Assembly (NCBI GenBank): GCA_903772945.1 | Contig: CAICTM010000132.1 | Span: 45,953 to 109,952, forward strand | Direction: 5' to 3' | Source: Seminavis robusta | Lineage: Eukaryota > Bacillariophyta > Bacillariophyceae > Naviculales > Naviculaceae | DNA: 64,000 bases | Shown: positions 49,701 to 61,108 of the stretch, piece by piece | How the letters are laid out: the number at the start of each line of letters is the position of its first letter | Position numbering within the stretch: the stretch's first letter is position 1 | Translations under genes and position numbers: made by a program | Notes under the pieces: generated by a model | The model's database searches: none | Seen by the model: only the letters and a program-made list of their open reading frames with translations | What the model was told of the DNA's origin: nothing

Positions 49701-52237
49701 TTGGGTATTCGATTTTTTTCCCCGAATGTTTGAAGATGGCAGTTTCGTGCTTCTTGTACATCTTGGCGTACTCCTCGTTGATCAAGCCAATACAAGTTGC
49801 GCTTCTTCGTCTAATTTGATCGTACGACAGACGATATCTTCCCCTGGTTGCCCCACTCACCGGGCCTAAACAACACAGAGGGCAAACGCTCCATGTAAGG
49901 CACTCCAAATACAGACACAGAAGTTGACAGCTTCATCTCGACTTACTGGTTGCTTGATAGCTAAAGTGACTCTCGACAGTGATAGATTTGGTGGCTCCGT
50001 GTCGATCTTGGGAAACGCTGGTGGGAATGCGTGGTGTATTGCCCTGCACAGGAAACAGAGAAAAGATTTCTATATTGAGGGACAAAGCTTGCCATCGTCA
50101 TCTTGGGGCTATGTCTCCAGCTCTCCTTACATCGAAGAATGTTGAATCCCCTAAATTCGATGCGCACTTGACGAGACTTTGATGAATAACACAAAACGGC
50201 ATCGAGTGTTGGAGAGAAACATGACAAAACCATTCATTTATTCATATGTCCCATCACTTACTCGTCGAACAAGTTGTCAGCAACAGCTCCACCAATCTTG
50301 TCCCGGATCTCACTATTTTCGGGGGATTGCAATGACTTGGGTGAGAGATCCTGAGGCATCTTCATTTGCTATTTCACGACCATTCCTGTGCACTGACCTG
50401 ATCTGGATATACTTCGTGCTTCCCTGAAAGCGGAAAATCATGAGGTCTTGAAACATCGAGACAGGCCCACCCAATCTATCTATCGACGGCTTACCTGAGC
50501 TCGGCAAACTTTGCTCACTGTTGCCCCGTGATAAATTGCAAAGTCATCCTTGTTCTCGTTAACATGGAATTCGTGCAAAAGACTTTCGCATTTGTCCTCC
50601 GCATACTTCGATTTTGCTTCCTTGAGCTTCTTCTGTACGTTCTTGATTACGTTTTCGATTCCCTCATCACCCTTTGCATCAGCAACCACGACGTTGTCTT
50701 CCAGTTTTCCTACAGCAAGATACGGAGAAAATTTGAGAACCTGCAACGGCGATCTGGTCACTTCGAAGATAGCCCGGAAGCTATAGCTAGAACTAACCTT
50801 GTTCGTCAACGTATGGTCCTGCGGCAGGCAAGGAATGTGAGGACTGAGAATCAAGTCAAAAGGAGCCAGAATCTCCGAAGGTATCCTTACCGTAGAACCA
50901 AGCCACTACGTCGTACAGTGACCTACAAACACCCCAGAGGCAGAGAGAGTTCGAGAAACATCTGGGTGAGTTCATGTTCGTCATCGGGAAACCAAGCGCA
51001 GGTCCTTCGGGACGACTGACCACTCTTCAATACAGGCGACCAGCTTCCTGCACTCTTTGGACACACTCTGACTAAGCCTTCGTTCGCTCTGTTCAGACGT
51101 CTCATGTTGCCTCTGAATTCGCTCCATGGTCCGGTGGACAAACTCAAAGTCTCCAGACATCATCGCATCATGCTATATACAGAGAAATCGATCGTTGCTG
51201 AGGTTTGCGAGCCCGTCGATGAACCATCGGGTCCCCTTTCCATTCTTACCATTTCAAGATGCTGGCGCATCTTGGGATGAGTTCGGAGCTTTTCGTAGTG
51301 ATGATGGTGACTGTTCTTGCTTTGACGGTTCCGTTCGTCGCCACCACGGTCGCCGCCTGTTTGATAGTGCTGCTTGCCTTTCGAATTCACGGAAACTTGG
51401 GCTACAACATGGCTTCCCTCCTGCGCACCGGTATCACGGCCGTCATCTACCGAAGAACGATGGGCTCTGTCCTTCATTCCGTCCGAGATCTGCAACGCCT
51501 CAATAGAGTCTATACCATTTCACCGTCCGACAACATATCCGAAAGAGCAATCACGAAAACATGTTCAGCCATGGGAGTTAGTTGCGTTATCTGCACGAGC
51601 GGAACCCCACAACCTCCGTGAGATTCGATCGATTCTTACCAGACAGTTCCAAGATTACGTCATTTGCTTGTGTAGCGGCGTCTTCCAATTGCATTTTGAC
51701 GAAATTGACAACCGGGATCATAACTTCTGGGATTCCTCCGCGAGATTCCAAGTCGTTGATGATATGAACCAACTTCTGGACAGTACCATCGAAGTTCTCG
51801 ACGGTCTCGAGAATCGTCTGGGAGCTCTTGACTGCTATGTCCTTGGCGTAGTCGGGCTGAACAATAGCCCGCAAATCTTCAATGCCAGCTAGCAACTGCG
51901 TATAGTTGTCAGTCTTTGTGGAAAGAACATCCGACGAGAGTCAAAGTTTAGATAAGGGAACAGACAAACACAAACCGATTGCAACCTATATGGCAAAGAC
52001 AAGATATCGAGGGCTTACCGCTGGGATGGGGTCCTTCCAGATAAGAACGGGCTTCTCGGTTTCATTCTTCACCGTATCCTCATCTTTTCCCTCCGCCGCT
52101 TCAACGGCATCAACAGCTTCCTCCAATGACTCCATCATTGCCTCCTCGCTTTCGGTCGGTTTCATGACGACTTCATCAACAGTTGTTGCCACCGCCAGCG
52201 GCACAATGGCCAGCAATCCCAGCCAGAAGAGTTTCAT
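46793..52237 (-). CDS. Large secreted multidomain protein, 20 exons with microexons (1223 residues predicted)
   Basis: Exons from 5': 52237-52019, 51895-51640, 51509-51250, 51172-51021, 50922-50891, 50818-50798, 50709-50495, 50423-50398, 50312-50262, 50176-50131, 50043-49947, 49865-49315, 49187-48928, 48855-48823, 48713-48670, 48575-48486, 48388-48254, 48183-48092, 48004-47312, 47191-46793. All phases agree and the sum is 3672 nt. Introns end with AG (one AAG); they are 72-160 bp. MKLFWLGLLAIVPLAVA is a signal peptide. Later come helical acidic segments, a Cys-rich part (exons 12-13), a coiled-coil-like stretch (about 878-915), a thrombospondin type 3-like CDGLDQDLDGISDNCEED (928-945) that would bind Ca2+, and a beta-rich end with YEIRVSATDEAGWTSQEICR (HYR-like). 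Function is unknown; an adhesion or cell-surface role is inference. Exon 17's acceptor and exon 3's start are the least sure joins. Confidence 0.72.
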
Positions 52238-53260
52238 GTTTAGAGCTTTTGTTTGCTTTGCTTTTTTGGAAACCAAATCTGATATTGTGAGCTCACTTTT
52301 ATTTTGGTTGCAACCTTTCTAATCCGACTCTGGCGAAGAGGTTTGAAGAATCAGGGAAATCATGCAATCTTTCTGTGGTCATTATGGTACCGGTATCCAC
52401 ACCGAAAGGGTATTCCGACGACACAAATTCTACATGTCTCGGTACATGAGTGGGAGCGCTGATCACGTGATCATCGTTGGCATCCAAGAGAATCTATTGG
52501 GCCTGCATGATGGTTAAAAGGTTTGGGCATGTTGACTGGATAGCCATTTGTGAGTTGGATTGCCAACAACAGGACTCGTCAGTCACAAGATTCGGTTCAA
52601 CGATAATATTTAATTATCCTGATTTTGTATTTTAAAACTGGATAATCATCACCTATGGTGACAGAAGGTAAAAATAATCTCAGTATTTGTTCCAGAGTTT
52701 GGAACTTCAACTAACCATGACTGCACCACGTCACTCACAGTTCGAAACCAGTATTTGGGCTTCGTTGGGACATTCAATTCTCTACTCGAGTATTGCCCGA
52801 TGAGGTTCGATGACTGCACGCGAACTCGTTCCAGTAGGACGGAGTTGCGGGGAAGGGCTCCCACAATTCTAAAGAGCTGTACAGTCGTACCCGTACCTTT
52901 TGGTTCATATTCCAAATTCCAGGAAACTTAAGACAGTAAAAACAGGTATTCCCGCAACTTCAGTACCATTACCTGGTACCGGTTCTGCTGCTGCAGACTC
53001 TGAATCTGACATCGGAAGCTCCTTGGGACGGAGAACTTTGCTTGGGCCTCCGAGTCACCGGTAACTGAATCCAAGCCATTTGTGACCTCTGTACCAGGTA
53101 TCAACGATAATCGAAAGATCGGAGGAATCGAATCCAAAACAAGAGTGACAGTCTGGTCTCATTTTCTTGTCTCCTTCAAAGCCAAAACCAACTGGTCCAT
53201 CGACTGTTTATTGTCTGACGTAGTCCAACTGAAAGCGAGATATCGTCACCTTCTTCCACC
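52238..53260. promoter_or_regulatory. Divergent region between two secreted-protein genes
   Basis: 1.0 kb between the 20-exon gene (minus) and the acidic secreted gene (plus). Includes a ttggtaccggttctg-type word near 52975-52985. No gene supported. Confidence 0.4.
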
Positions 53261-54227
53261 ATGCAGCTTCAGGTTTTGTTTTGGCTTGCGTCGTTGGCTC
53301 TGACCAACCAAGCATTTCGAGGCAAGTGTTCGATAGCTATCGCTCAACACTCGCAGCATTCCGACAATTGAATCGCCTCACACTCTGCTTTGTTTCTTCT
53401 CTTTTTGCCACCACTACCTGAATTCCAAACCACTCCCTTGATGACAATCGGTTTCAGGTGTCGTCGCCTCCCCCATCTCTGGAGCCGATGAAGAGCTCTG
53501 GAAACAGGTTGACTTGGAAGACCTCATGGACGCGTTGAAGATGGAAGATTTTGTGGACAATGTCGACGAAGATGAGGTCCTGTATGATACCTATTATGCT
53601 GAGGACGCTCACGACAACAACGAGGAGGAAGAAGACGAGAACAACAACATGGATATCGACGAAGACGAGGACATCGATGATATCGAGACTGACGAGTTTG
53701 ATCTGACCATGGACGAAGACGGAGACCAGACTCATGTTGGCGAATCCCGGCGCCATCGAAAACTCGGCAAGAATACGAGCACTCAGTACATTACGGCCAT
53801 TGGCTTTTCCCGAAGCAAAAGTTGCGAAAGGGACTTTTTCCGGGCCAAGGCTTACGATGGCTTGGACGGCGACCTCAACCGGAAAGCCGGGGGCAAGGAC
53901 ATTTACACCTGCGTCACACGGAATCCACTCTTTGGTGAGCCGATTACTCACATGACGCTGCAAAAGGACAAGAAAAAATGTGATAGTGGCTACCAGTTTG
54001 CGGGGCATAAGAGTGACCTCAATGGCGATCTCAATGAGAATGCCGGCGGGAAGGATATCTACCTCTGTTATACCAAGAGCACAAGGAAAGGCAAACCAAT
54101 CAAGGAGATCAAGATCAGAAACAAACAGCCATCCAGCAACTATCGAGCCACCTACAAAGATGGTCTCAATGGCGATTTGAACCAGTCTGCGGGAGGATCT
54201 GACATTTTCTTCCAGATTGTGCGTTAG
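53261..54227 (+). CDS. Secreted acidic protein with three MABP-like glycine/asparagine repeats (two exons, GC-AG intron)
   Basis: Model: exon 1 53261-53321, intron 53322-53457 (136 bp, starts GCAAGT, ends TTTCAG), exon 2 53458-54227; 276 residues. MQLQVLFWLASLALTNQAF is a signal peptide, completed by the spliced join FRGVVASP. Residues about 50-105 are very acidic (NEEEEDENNN, DEDEDIDDIETDE). A basic ESRRHRKLGK follows and may be a processing site. Three copies of a 22-25 residue unit follow: GLDGDLNRKAGGKDIYTCV, LNGDLNENAGGKDIYLCYT and GLNGDLNQSAGGSDIFFQI. The DLN..AGG..IYL pattern is that of MABP-type beta-prism repeats, which often bind lipids or membranes. Acidic secreted proteins are common in biomineral matrices, but that role is speculative here. 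Confidence 0.78.
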
Positions 54228-54834
54228 TTGGCTCAAACAAGCCCCGAGAAAAGGAGGTCTGTGCTTTTAAACCTGCCCTCGAATCGAAGACACCGGCGGA
54301 AATCCTCGCGTCTCTGCAGTTCGGCTCATTTAGTACCGGTAGTTAGTCTGTTATTAGTACATACATCAATCTTAAGATAAACGTACGGTTTAGCGAACTT
54401 GTCTTGAGTGCACTTACTTTGTCTTCTGGTATCTAGACAACCCACGAGCTGCCGGCAGGCAGCACACAAAGCTACATAACCATTGCAGTCAGTCCCACCC
54501 CAAGCAATTGTTGCTACCGGCAGCTATGCTGCATAGTTAGCCGCTTCCTTTATACCGTACCAGAAAAAGTGATAGTTGAGTTTGCTACCGTCGGTACCGG
54601 TAGCTAGCCCCCAGAGCAGTTGCTGGATGTTGGCTTTGCGGGATCCACCAATACATACATGGGTAGCTTTCACAAGGGCAATTGAGATACGGGTCTGCAT
54701 GAACTAGAATCATTTTCATGATTACTCCTTATAGAAAGACTATTATAAAACATTGTTGCTTTATGGCTGGCTGCTTGGTAAAGCATATTGTACAGAGTGG
54801 TTTTGCATTTTTCCAGCACCACCAGGTCAGCTAA
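54228..54834. other. Intergenic region (convergent)
   Basis: No gene seen. Contains taccggtagctagc-type palindromic words near 54593-54607. Confidence 0.5.
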
Positions 54835-55467
54835 TCATAGCCAGTGCACCCTCAGCCACTCAAGCGGTTGTGGTGGCACGTCGGACAGCAGCTTCAGTAT
54901 TGTTGCTGGTCCTGCCGTGATCACAATAGCAGCGTGCCGATGATGATGATGATGATGATTGCTGACAGGATGATTGGAATTCGCGCGATGAATTGCGGCG
55001 TTGGCTTCTGCGACAATGGCATCTCCAAAGCCGCGATCTCTCAAGGTTTCTTCCAAGTGTGTCGTGAATACATCAAAGTGCACTTCGGACAAGCCCAAGG
55101 CAAAGAGACGTTGATGACGTCGACGAATGACAATCTCGGCCTGTTCTCGGTTGGGCCGTGTAAATGCCAGCGTGAAGAATCTGGTTTGATGCGCCGTCAA
55201 GACACGAGGATCCACGCCCGCAAAAAACTGCGAGAGTCGTTCGTCTTCAATGGCTCGACGACAAAACTCTTGAATGATCGAGCCCAAGACCACCATGCCG
55301 CCCAATCGTGTCAGCAAGTACTGCTGCTTTTCTTGTTGCCTCTGCTTTTCTTGTTGCTTCTGCTCACTATGACTGCTGCGTCTCGAGTCTTCTGTGTGAC
55401 CACTCCCATCCTCGGTGCTGCCGCCACTGATCCTGCGGAGGAGCTTGGAAATGCCAATCTTCACCAT
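54835..55467 (-). CDS. Truncated hemoglobin-like protein with extended N- and C-termini
   Basis: 210 residues, intronless, ATG at 55467. Residues 1-50 are Gln/Ser/Arg-rich with no targeting signal. The globin core starts near LLTRLGGMVVLGSIIQEF (about 51-68), then AIEDERLSQFFAGVD with the CD1 Phe (81-82), VLTAHQTRFFTLAF on the distal side (His93-Gln94) and RRRHQRLFALGLSEVHFD with the likely proximal His118, then THLEETLRDRG. This is the 2-on-2 truncated globin layout. At the place of the usual B10 Tyr is Cys69 (EFCRRAI). The C-terminus has a His6 run (about 171-176) then a short hydrophobic-basic end. It may sense or detoxify O2, NO or other ligands; the exact subgroup is not certain. Confidence 0.75.
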   Translation of the reverse strand: MVKIGISKLLRRISGGSTEDGSGHTEDSRRSSHSEQKQQEKQRQQEKQQYLLTRLGGMVVLGSIIQEFCRRAIEDERLSQFFAGVDPRVLTAHQTRFFTLAFTRPNREQAEIVIRRRHQRLFALGLSEVHFDVFTTHLEETLRDRGFGDAIVAEANAAIHRANSNHPVSNHHHHHHRHAAIVITAGPATILKLLSDVPPQPLEWLRVHWL

Positions 55468-56810
55468 TGTGTTGTAGTGGTCGTGAAGTAGTTTTTACTA
55501 TTTCAGCAAACTCAATCAATACCGGTATGCTTTGGCTGTGGGCGTTGTGTGTGTTGTTTTTGTTTGGAGATTGGAGGGGTGATGAGATGTGAGATACTAG
55601 TAGTCTGAAGTGTGAGCGCTGTGCAGCGAACGAGCGAGCACCTGAAAGGAAAGATGCTGGTATGGTACCGGACTTAAAGGGCCTCTTTACCGTCAATGTC
55701 CACGATATTTTAAGTAATGGTACGAACAAAATAAGAAGTGGTAAACCGGGTATGAGAGTACCCATTTATTTGGTACTAAGAATCTTCTACACAAAGAGCC
55801 AGTGGTCCAGTCTTTGGTTTACAATCAGCTGTAATCCGAACCTTGAGAACCTCTAGGCCCGTCCTAATGCATTAAGGGGTGGATGCCGCATCACGCGAGG
55901 GTTTAGCCTCTTCTGGAACAAGGAGGGACCTCTTCTCATCTTGTTTTTTACTACTCCAGTAGTAGTGTTTTTGCAGCTGGAGTTTTTGCCTTGGGACATT
56001 GCAATGCGACAACAGCTGGGAACACAGGCACGGAATCAAGATCTAATCAAGTATCAAGTAAATAATGCAATCAATCTTCAATCCGAACTTTTCGAACTTG
56101 CAGTCATCATCATTCACCGTGATGTGGTACGAGATTAAAGTGGGTTTTGAATGGGACCGTGCTTTATCAGGTGTAAATTTCTTGAAAATTTTTTTTAACC
56201 CACTTTGTACTGTATGGATTGTCCCAAATAACAAATTTGCTTAACAACAAATCGCGCATTCCAAGCAATTTCCATCATAGGAATAACATTGTATTTCTCA
56301 TATTAAACAGAGTAACTCTAATAAAATTTGTATGTTAATTAAGGCTTGATGATCCCATTCTTCTAGTTATCTTGAGATTAGGATATAATTGTGCACGGAA
56401 ACTTTCTAAGTCATTCACCTAAAAAGTTACTGGGACACTGGGACAAAAGCCCTGTAACCATTTGTACTGTTTTCTATATAGTGAACCACTGTTGTCCCAA
56501 AACGTCCGTACAAAACCCTCTTTACCTCGGCAGTCTTGCTGCCAGAGCCCTCAACCCCTTTAATTACGTCTCAATGAGACGACGCACCTTTTGGTTACCC
56601 CCTCAATAGCACTCTGGAATCGATTTGCCGGCGTTTACTGTGTAAAATAGAGTACCCACACTTCAGTTGCAGAATCAACGGTCATGTGTATCGTTAAGTA
56701 ACAGGTTCTCTTCGAAAGATTTAGATCGATTCATGGATAAAAAGAACCGTTGAAGTTACTAAGGTTAAGGTCGATCGATTCGATTCGGTATCTGTATTTA
56801 TTTATTTATC
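55468..56810. other. Intergenic region, AT-rich in its second half
   Basis: No gene supported. AT-rich from about 56030 to 56400. Followed by the tandem repeat field. Confidence 0.45.
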
Positions 56811-57390
56811 TGTTATCAAGCCTGTTATTGAAGGTACAGCGCTGACTTCTCTCCCTCATTGAATTTCTATGGTAAACAGGAGAGAATTCCAAGCTCGGCC
56901 GTCAACGATCGATCGATGGCTACTACTACTAGCTAGTACGGGTACGTCTATTATCAAGTGTGTTATTATTGAAGGTGCAGCACTGATTTCTCTCCCTCAT
57001 TGTATTCCTATGGTAAACAGGAGGTAAATCCAAGCTTGGCCGACAAGAGTGGTAACCGGTAGGAGGAGTTCTTTATTCAATCGGCTGATCGATCGATTGA
57101 TCGATCGATCGATTGATCGATCGATCGCAATGAGGTAAGCCTATTATCAAGAGTGTTAATTGAAGGTACAGCGCTGACTTCTCTCCCTCATTGGATTTCT
57201 ATGGTAAACAGGAGATAAATCTGAGCTCGGCCGTCAACAGGTGAGTTGTTTTAATTATTCAAATCGAATCGGTCGCACCTCTGTTATCCAAGCCTCATTC
57301 AAGCCATCCTTCTCCGGTGTAGATTGGAAAGCCATCCCTCATTGAATCCTATGGACCGTGGGATGGCAGTCAGTTCTCGGCCCATGACGG
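56811..57390. repeat. Dispersed tandem repeat A, unit about 100 bp in three to four copies
   Basis: Copies at about 56811-56908, 56948-57046 and 57141-57240 share (ta)ttatcaag, ttgaaggt, ctctccctcattg and ctatggtaaacagga. A fourth, diverged copy lies at about 57281-57380. The spacers differ; one holds a GATC tetramer array (57084-57128). Copy spacing is 137-193 bp, so this is an array of related units with unequal linkers. Confidence 0.85.
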
Positions 57391-57820
57391 CCAAGTTGGT
57401 GCAATTTGAAAAACAATGGTAAGTCTCCGGTCGTCTGCAGTTGAGCACAGAAAACAAAACTCATATCTATTTGTTGTTTTCTCTGCTGTACTGCTGACGG
57501 CCGATGAATTACCATTGTCGCGGTCCAACGAACGATTGATCGCTCCGAATAACACGAGGAAGAAGAGGCTATCGCTACGGACGTATGTGTACGGAGGAAA
57601 CTGTTAACTCCAGCCCTACCAACAGCATGAACGGATCGTCGTCGACTCATTGAAAGGGAACAGGAGCAAGGCTAGCTACTCGACAACACACAAGAGAGTG
57701 GACCCTCCTACCGGATTCATCCCTTCTTGTTATTTCCTACTGTTTTGGTGGTGATTCCTGTGTCGGTACCCATTTTCCTGTATGCGCAAATCAAGTACTG
57801 TTGTCACTAGCTATACGGCA
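57391..57820. other. Spacer between repeat fields
   Basis: No gene supported and no clear repeat. Confidence 0.4.
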
Positions 57821-58645
57821 GCTGGCTACAATGGCTGGATTGACAATATTCCGTTGTGAGTGTATTCGTCATAAAGATCCAATGCGAGGTAACCGAGTGC
57901 AGCGAGCAAAGTCGAACCTGCTTTTGTTCGGTACTGTTGCCACTGTCACCGATCGATGAACTCAACGATAGCTGGCTACAATGGCTAGATTGACAATGTT
58001 CGGTTGTGCATGTATTCGTCATAAGAATCCAATGCAAGGTACCAGTAACGGAGTGTAGCCAGTAAAGCGGAACCTGTGTGTTCGGTACTGTTGCCACTGT
58101 CACGGATCGATGTAACTCTACGGTAACTGGCTACAATGGCTGGATTGACAATATTCGGTTGTGCATGTATTCGTCATAAGGATCCAAAGCAAGGTACCGG
58201 CAATGGAGTGTAGCCAGCAAAACGGAACCTGAGTGTGTTCGGTACTGTTGACACTGTCGCCGATGTAATTGTACGGTAGCCGGCTACAATGGCTGGATTA
58301 ACAATATTCGGTTTTGTGCATGTATTCGTCATAAGGATCAAATGCGAGGTAACTGAGTGCAGCGAACAATGTCGAACCTGCGTGTGTTCGGTACTGTTGC
58401 CACTGTCACTGATCGATGAACTCTACGGTAGCTGGCTACGATGGCTGGATTGACAATGTTCGGTTGTGCATGTATTCGTCATAAGGATCCAAAGCAAGGT
58501 ACCGGTAACGGAGTGTAGTCAGTAAAGCGGAACCTGAGTGTGTGTTCGGTACTGTCACGGATCGATGTAACTCTACGGTAGCTCGCTACAATGGCTGGAT
58601 TGACAATATTCGGTTGTGCATGTATTCGTCATAAGGATCCAAGTA
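57821..58645. repeat. Tandem repeat B, unit about 150-155 bp, six copies
   Basis: Copies begin with ctggctacaatggctgg at about 57821, 57971, 58125, 58279, 58431 and 58581. They share gacaatattcggttgtgcatg, tattcgtcataaggatcc, a gtgtagccag box, and a ttcggtactgttgccactg box. Copies differ by point changes and small indels, and the last is truncated. Several carry an internal ggtaccggtaac-type palindrome. Confidence 0.92.
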
Positions 58646-58825
58646 GCGAGCAAACTGAGGAAACAGGAGACGAACGCTGAAAAAAAGCCGAATTGTTTTT
58701 CCTGCTACGGCGGTCCCTGCAGGTATAAGGGTAGGGTTAGAATACAAATAAGTCAGCAAAACTAAATAAGTATCCTAGAGCTAGGATGGTGCTTTAAAAA
58801 ACCAGCTAAAGCTATTTACATGCAT

Positions 58826-59036
58826 CCTAGTAGGATCTGCTTCTACCAGGAAAAACTCTAAAGCCAGCGAACGCTATATAACTAGGATTCTAGCTAGCTA
58901 GGGGTATCTGCTTCTAGCTTGCTATTGGAATCTGCTTCTAGCTAGGGGGGATCTGCTTCTAGCTAGCTAAGCGCAAGTTAAGCACTAGAGGTATCTGCTT
59001 CTAGCTAGCTAGCTAATGGGGTTATCTGCTTCTACA
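58826..59036. repeat. Short interspersed repeat around atctgcttctagct
   Basis: The word atctgcttcta (g/c) appears about six times between 58826 and 59034, usually followed by gctagctag and separated by 20-60 bp. Confidence 0.8.
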
Positions 59037-60264
59037 CTGAAACCTTTCTGCCGAGGTTACACAGCTCCGCTGGCTTAAATTCTGTACCGGTACTGCCTGA
59101 GTGGTACCGTACGGTACCGGTACGGGTATGTATGCCGGTAGCATGGAGCTGTCCCTCATGCTTGTACAAGTCGGAAGCTCCACCTTCCGTATCAAGATGC
59201 AACGGCGCAACATTGCCACTGGTACGGTGTTGGAGGTGTGCGAGAACAATTTTTAGGCCAGAGAAACGAGATAGCTTATGCCGAGTGGGACCCCAATCAC
59301 TGCATTGAGCAGAGGCTGCATTGCTTGGTGGGGCTACACGAAAAGCAAAAGCATTAGCACCGCCAGGGTTGTCCTCCCGGCTTCTCCAAAGTCAAAAAGG
59401 GGAGGGCGCTCTGCTGCTGAACGACCTTGTTCTTGCTGTCCGAAATGTACCTCCGACAATACCCAAACCTGCGTCTAATACTATTTTGCTCAGCAAACTT
59501 GAACAAGGCATCTTTTCTCTCCTCCTTTTGAGACGGTTTTGCAGAAATTGTGGGCTCTTCCAAGGCAAGTGTGCCTTACCGGTATGTACCGTACGATGTA
59601 CGGTACCGAGCCGAAGGAAGGTGACTGAGACGCACATTTGATTGAATCGAATGGATTCATTCACGAGTTCGTGACCGTTACCGGTTTCGTACCGGTACCG
59701 GTACGTACCGGTACAACTACCACCGTAGCACGATCTTTCCTTGGTTTCCTCTGCTTTCTCCACTACTACTAGACTACGGTACATAAACCGCTTGTTTGGT
59801 ACACTGTGAAGCAATCTATTCGTATGCAGCAGCGACTCTGAAGCAGCTCGTGTACCTTGATTTCTTTTTGCTTTGGCTGGTGGCCATGTTTAGTTTGACG
59901 CCTGGTCTCTACGAGGATAGTCAGCAGTGAAATCCTTGGAGTCGAGTCAAAGAGTGACCTACTGGATCTTTGTTCTTATCTGGCAGTTTTTCATATGGCC
60001 CAGCCAAAACTTCGATGGCCCTCCTCCGGGGGGAGGGCTGTCAGAGCACAGCCAACAGCATGCTGATCCCACATGAAGGTGGAGGACTGCAGCGTTGCAT
60101 CCACGACGCGTTATACTAATTGTAGACTCTTTCGTATGAAAAACAAGCACTAAAGTAAGGATTTATCTATCGAAACATGCAACACGAAGAAAGTATGGAA
60201 AAAAGTGGTTGGCGCTCGCTTGTTGTGGAGGTCCCTGAATCTGTTGAGTGTCCCTAGAAGCAGA
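59037..60264. other. Intergenic region with dense TACCGGTAC words
   Basis: No gene supported. Clusters of taccggtac occur at 59084-59127 and 59678-59714. The second includes about four overlapping copies. Confidence 0.45.
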
Positions 60265-60615
60265 TCAGGGGCTTGGGTGTTCCCTGGAATGAGTGGCCGC
60301 CGCTTCGTCCGTCCCACTGGTGGTAGATTCTTCTTCGTCCTGCTGGAAACCCAAATCTTCTTCGAATGTATCCAGTGCTTGGTCCAAGATGGATAGGACA
60401 CGATGCATTCTTTCGGTGGCACTTTCTCTTGTCATGCCAGGACGGGGATCTCCACTGGGACGGGAAAAAGAAGTTCGAGCCATGAGAGTGGAATCCAAAT
60501 TGACTCTATTCCGGGACACGGGCCGATGGAGCATGGACAAGGAAAGGGTGTTGTGCTGATCGCCATCGTGGCTGCGGCGCAGCTGGCAAGGGCGGAAATC
60601 GTTGGTGGTCGGCAT
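60265..60615 (-). CDS. Small hypothetical protein
   Basis: 116 residues from ATG at 60615. The middle is basic (RPVSRNRVNLDSTLMARTSF), the last third has a likely amphipathic helix (SATERMHRVLSILDQALDTF) and an acidic Thr/Ser/Glu-rich tail. No signal peptide, membrane span or known domain. I do not recognise it. Coding composition is better than that of the overlapping frames, but no independent support exists. Confidence 0.45.
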   Translation of the reverse strand: MPTTNDFRPCQLRRSHDGDQHNTLSLSMLHRPVSRNRVNLDSTLMARTSFSRPSGDPRPGMTRESATERMHRVLSILDQALDTFEEDLGFQQDEEESTTSGTDEAAATHSREHPSP

Positions 60616-61108
60616 GCTGGACAGAAAAGAAAGTTTCTAATAATTGATTTGCGATTGTGTGTGGGAGCTGGATTGTGATCTCTTCACAAACTCCATCGGA
60701 CTTTTCAACAGTTGGTCCCGTCTCTGCAGAGCCTGGCCCGTCTCTCTACTAGTCTACATACATGTATTCGAGAAGGGCGAAAGGGGTGGAAGGCAGTGAT
60801 CTGATTGGCTAACGAGTTCTGAAGAACATGTATATGTCAGCAATATTTATGGAATAAGATTTAAATCAATTAACGTACCATTTATAGTTATTACGGATAC
60901 AGTGTGCTATAAAGTTCGAAATTTCGTGTTTCTGTTTTCGCGAAAGAAGGATTCCTCTTCCGATCGCGACAATGACATCTGCCGCTCACTCAACCAACCA
61001 CCGGAGAGCCACTCGACAGTCATTATCTCAGCCAAAAGCAACCATCATGACCGGAACAGAGAGCAGCAGCAACAGCAGCAGCAGCAACAACAGCAGCTAC
61101 CACTCACA
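60616..61108. other. Intergenic region upstream of the broken gene
   Basis: No gene supported. A CAG/CAA run (61059-61097) encodes a poly-Gln stretch in two frames. Confidence 0.45.

Noticed and set aside
51259-51621. Plus-strand frame with hydrophobic, membrane-like composition
   Set aside because: It lies opposite exon 3 of the 20-exon gene, whose phase and flanking splice sites fit the rest of the gene. The hydrophobic look is the mirror of a hydrophilic exon.
57821-58645. Possible CRISPR or LTR structure in repeat B
   Set aside because: The 152-bp copies are direct tandem repeats with no spacers, no inner coding region and no long terminal repeat pairing.
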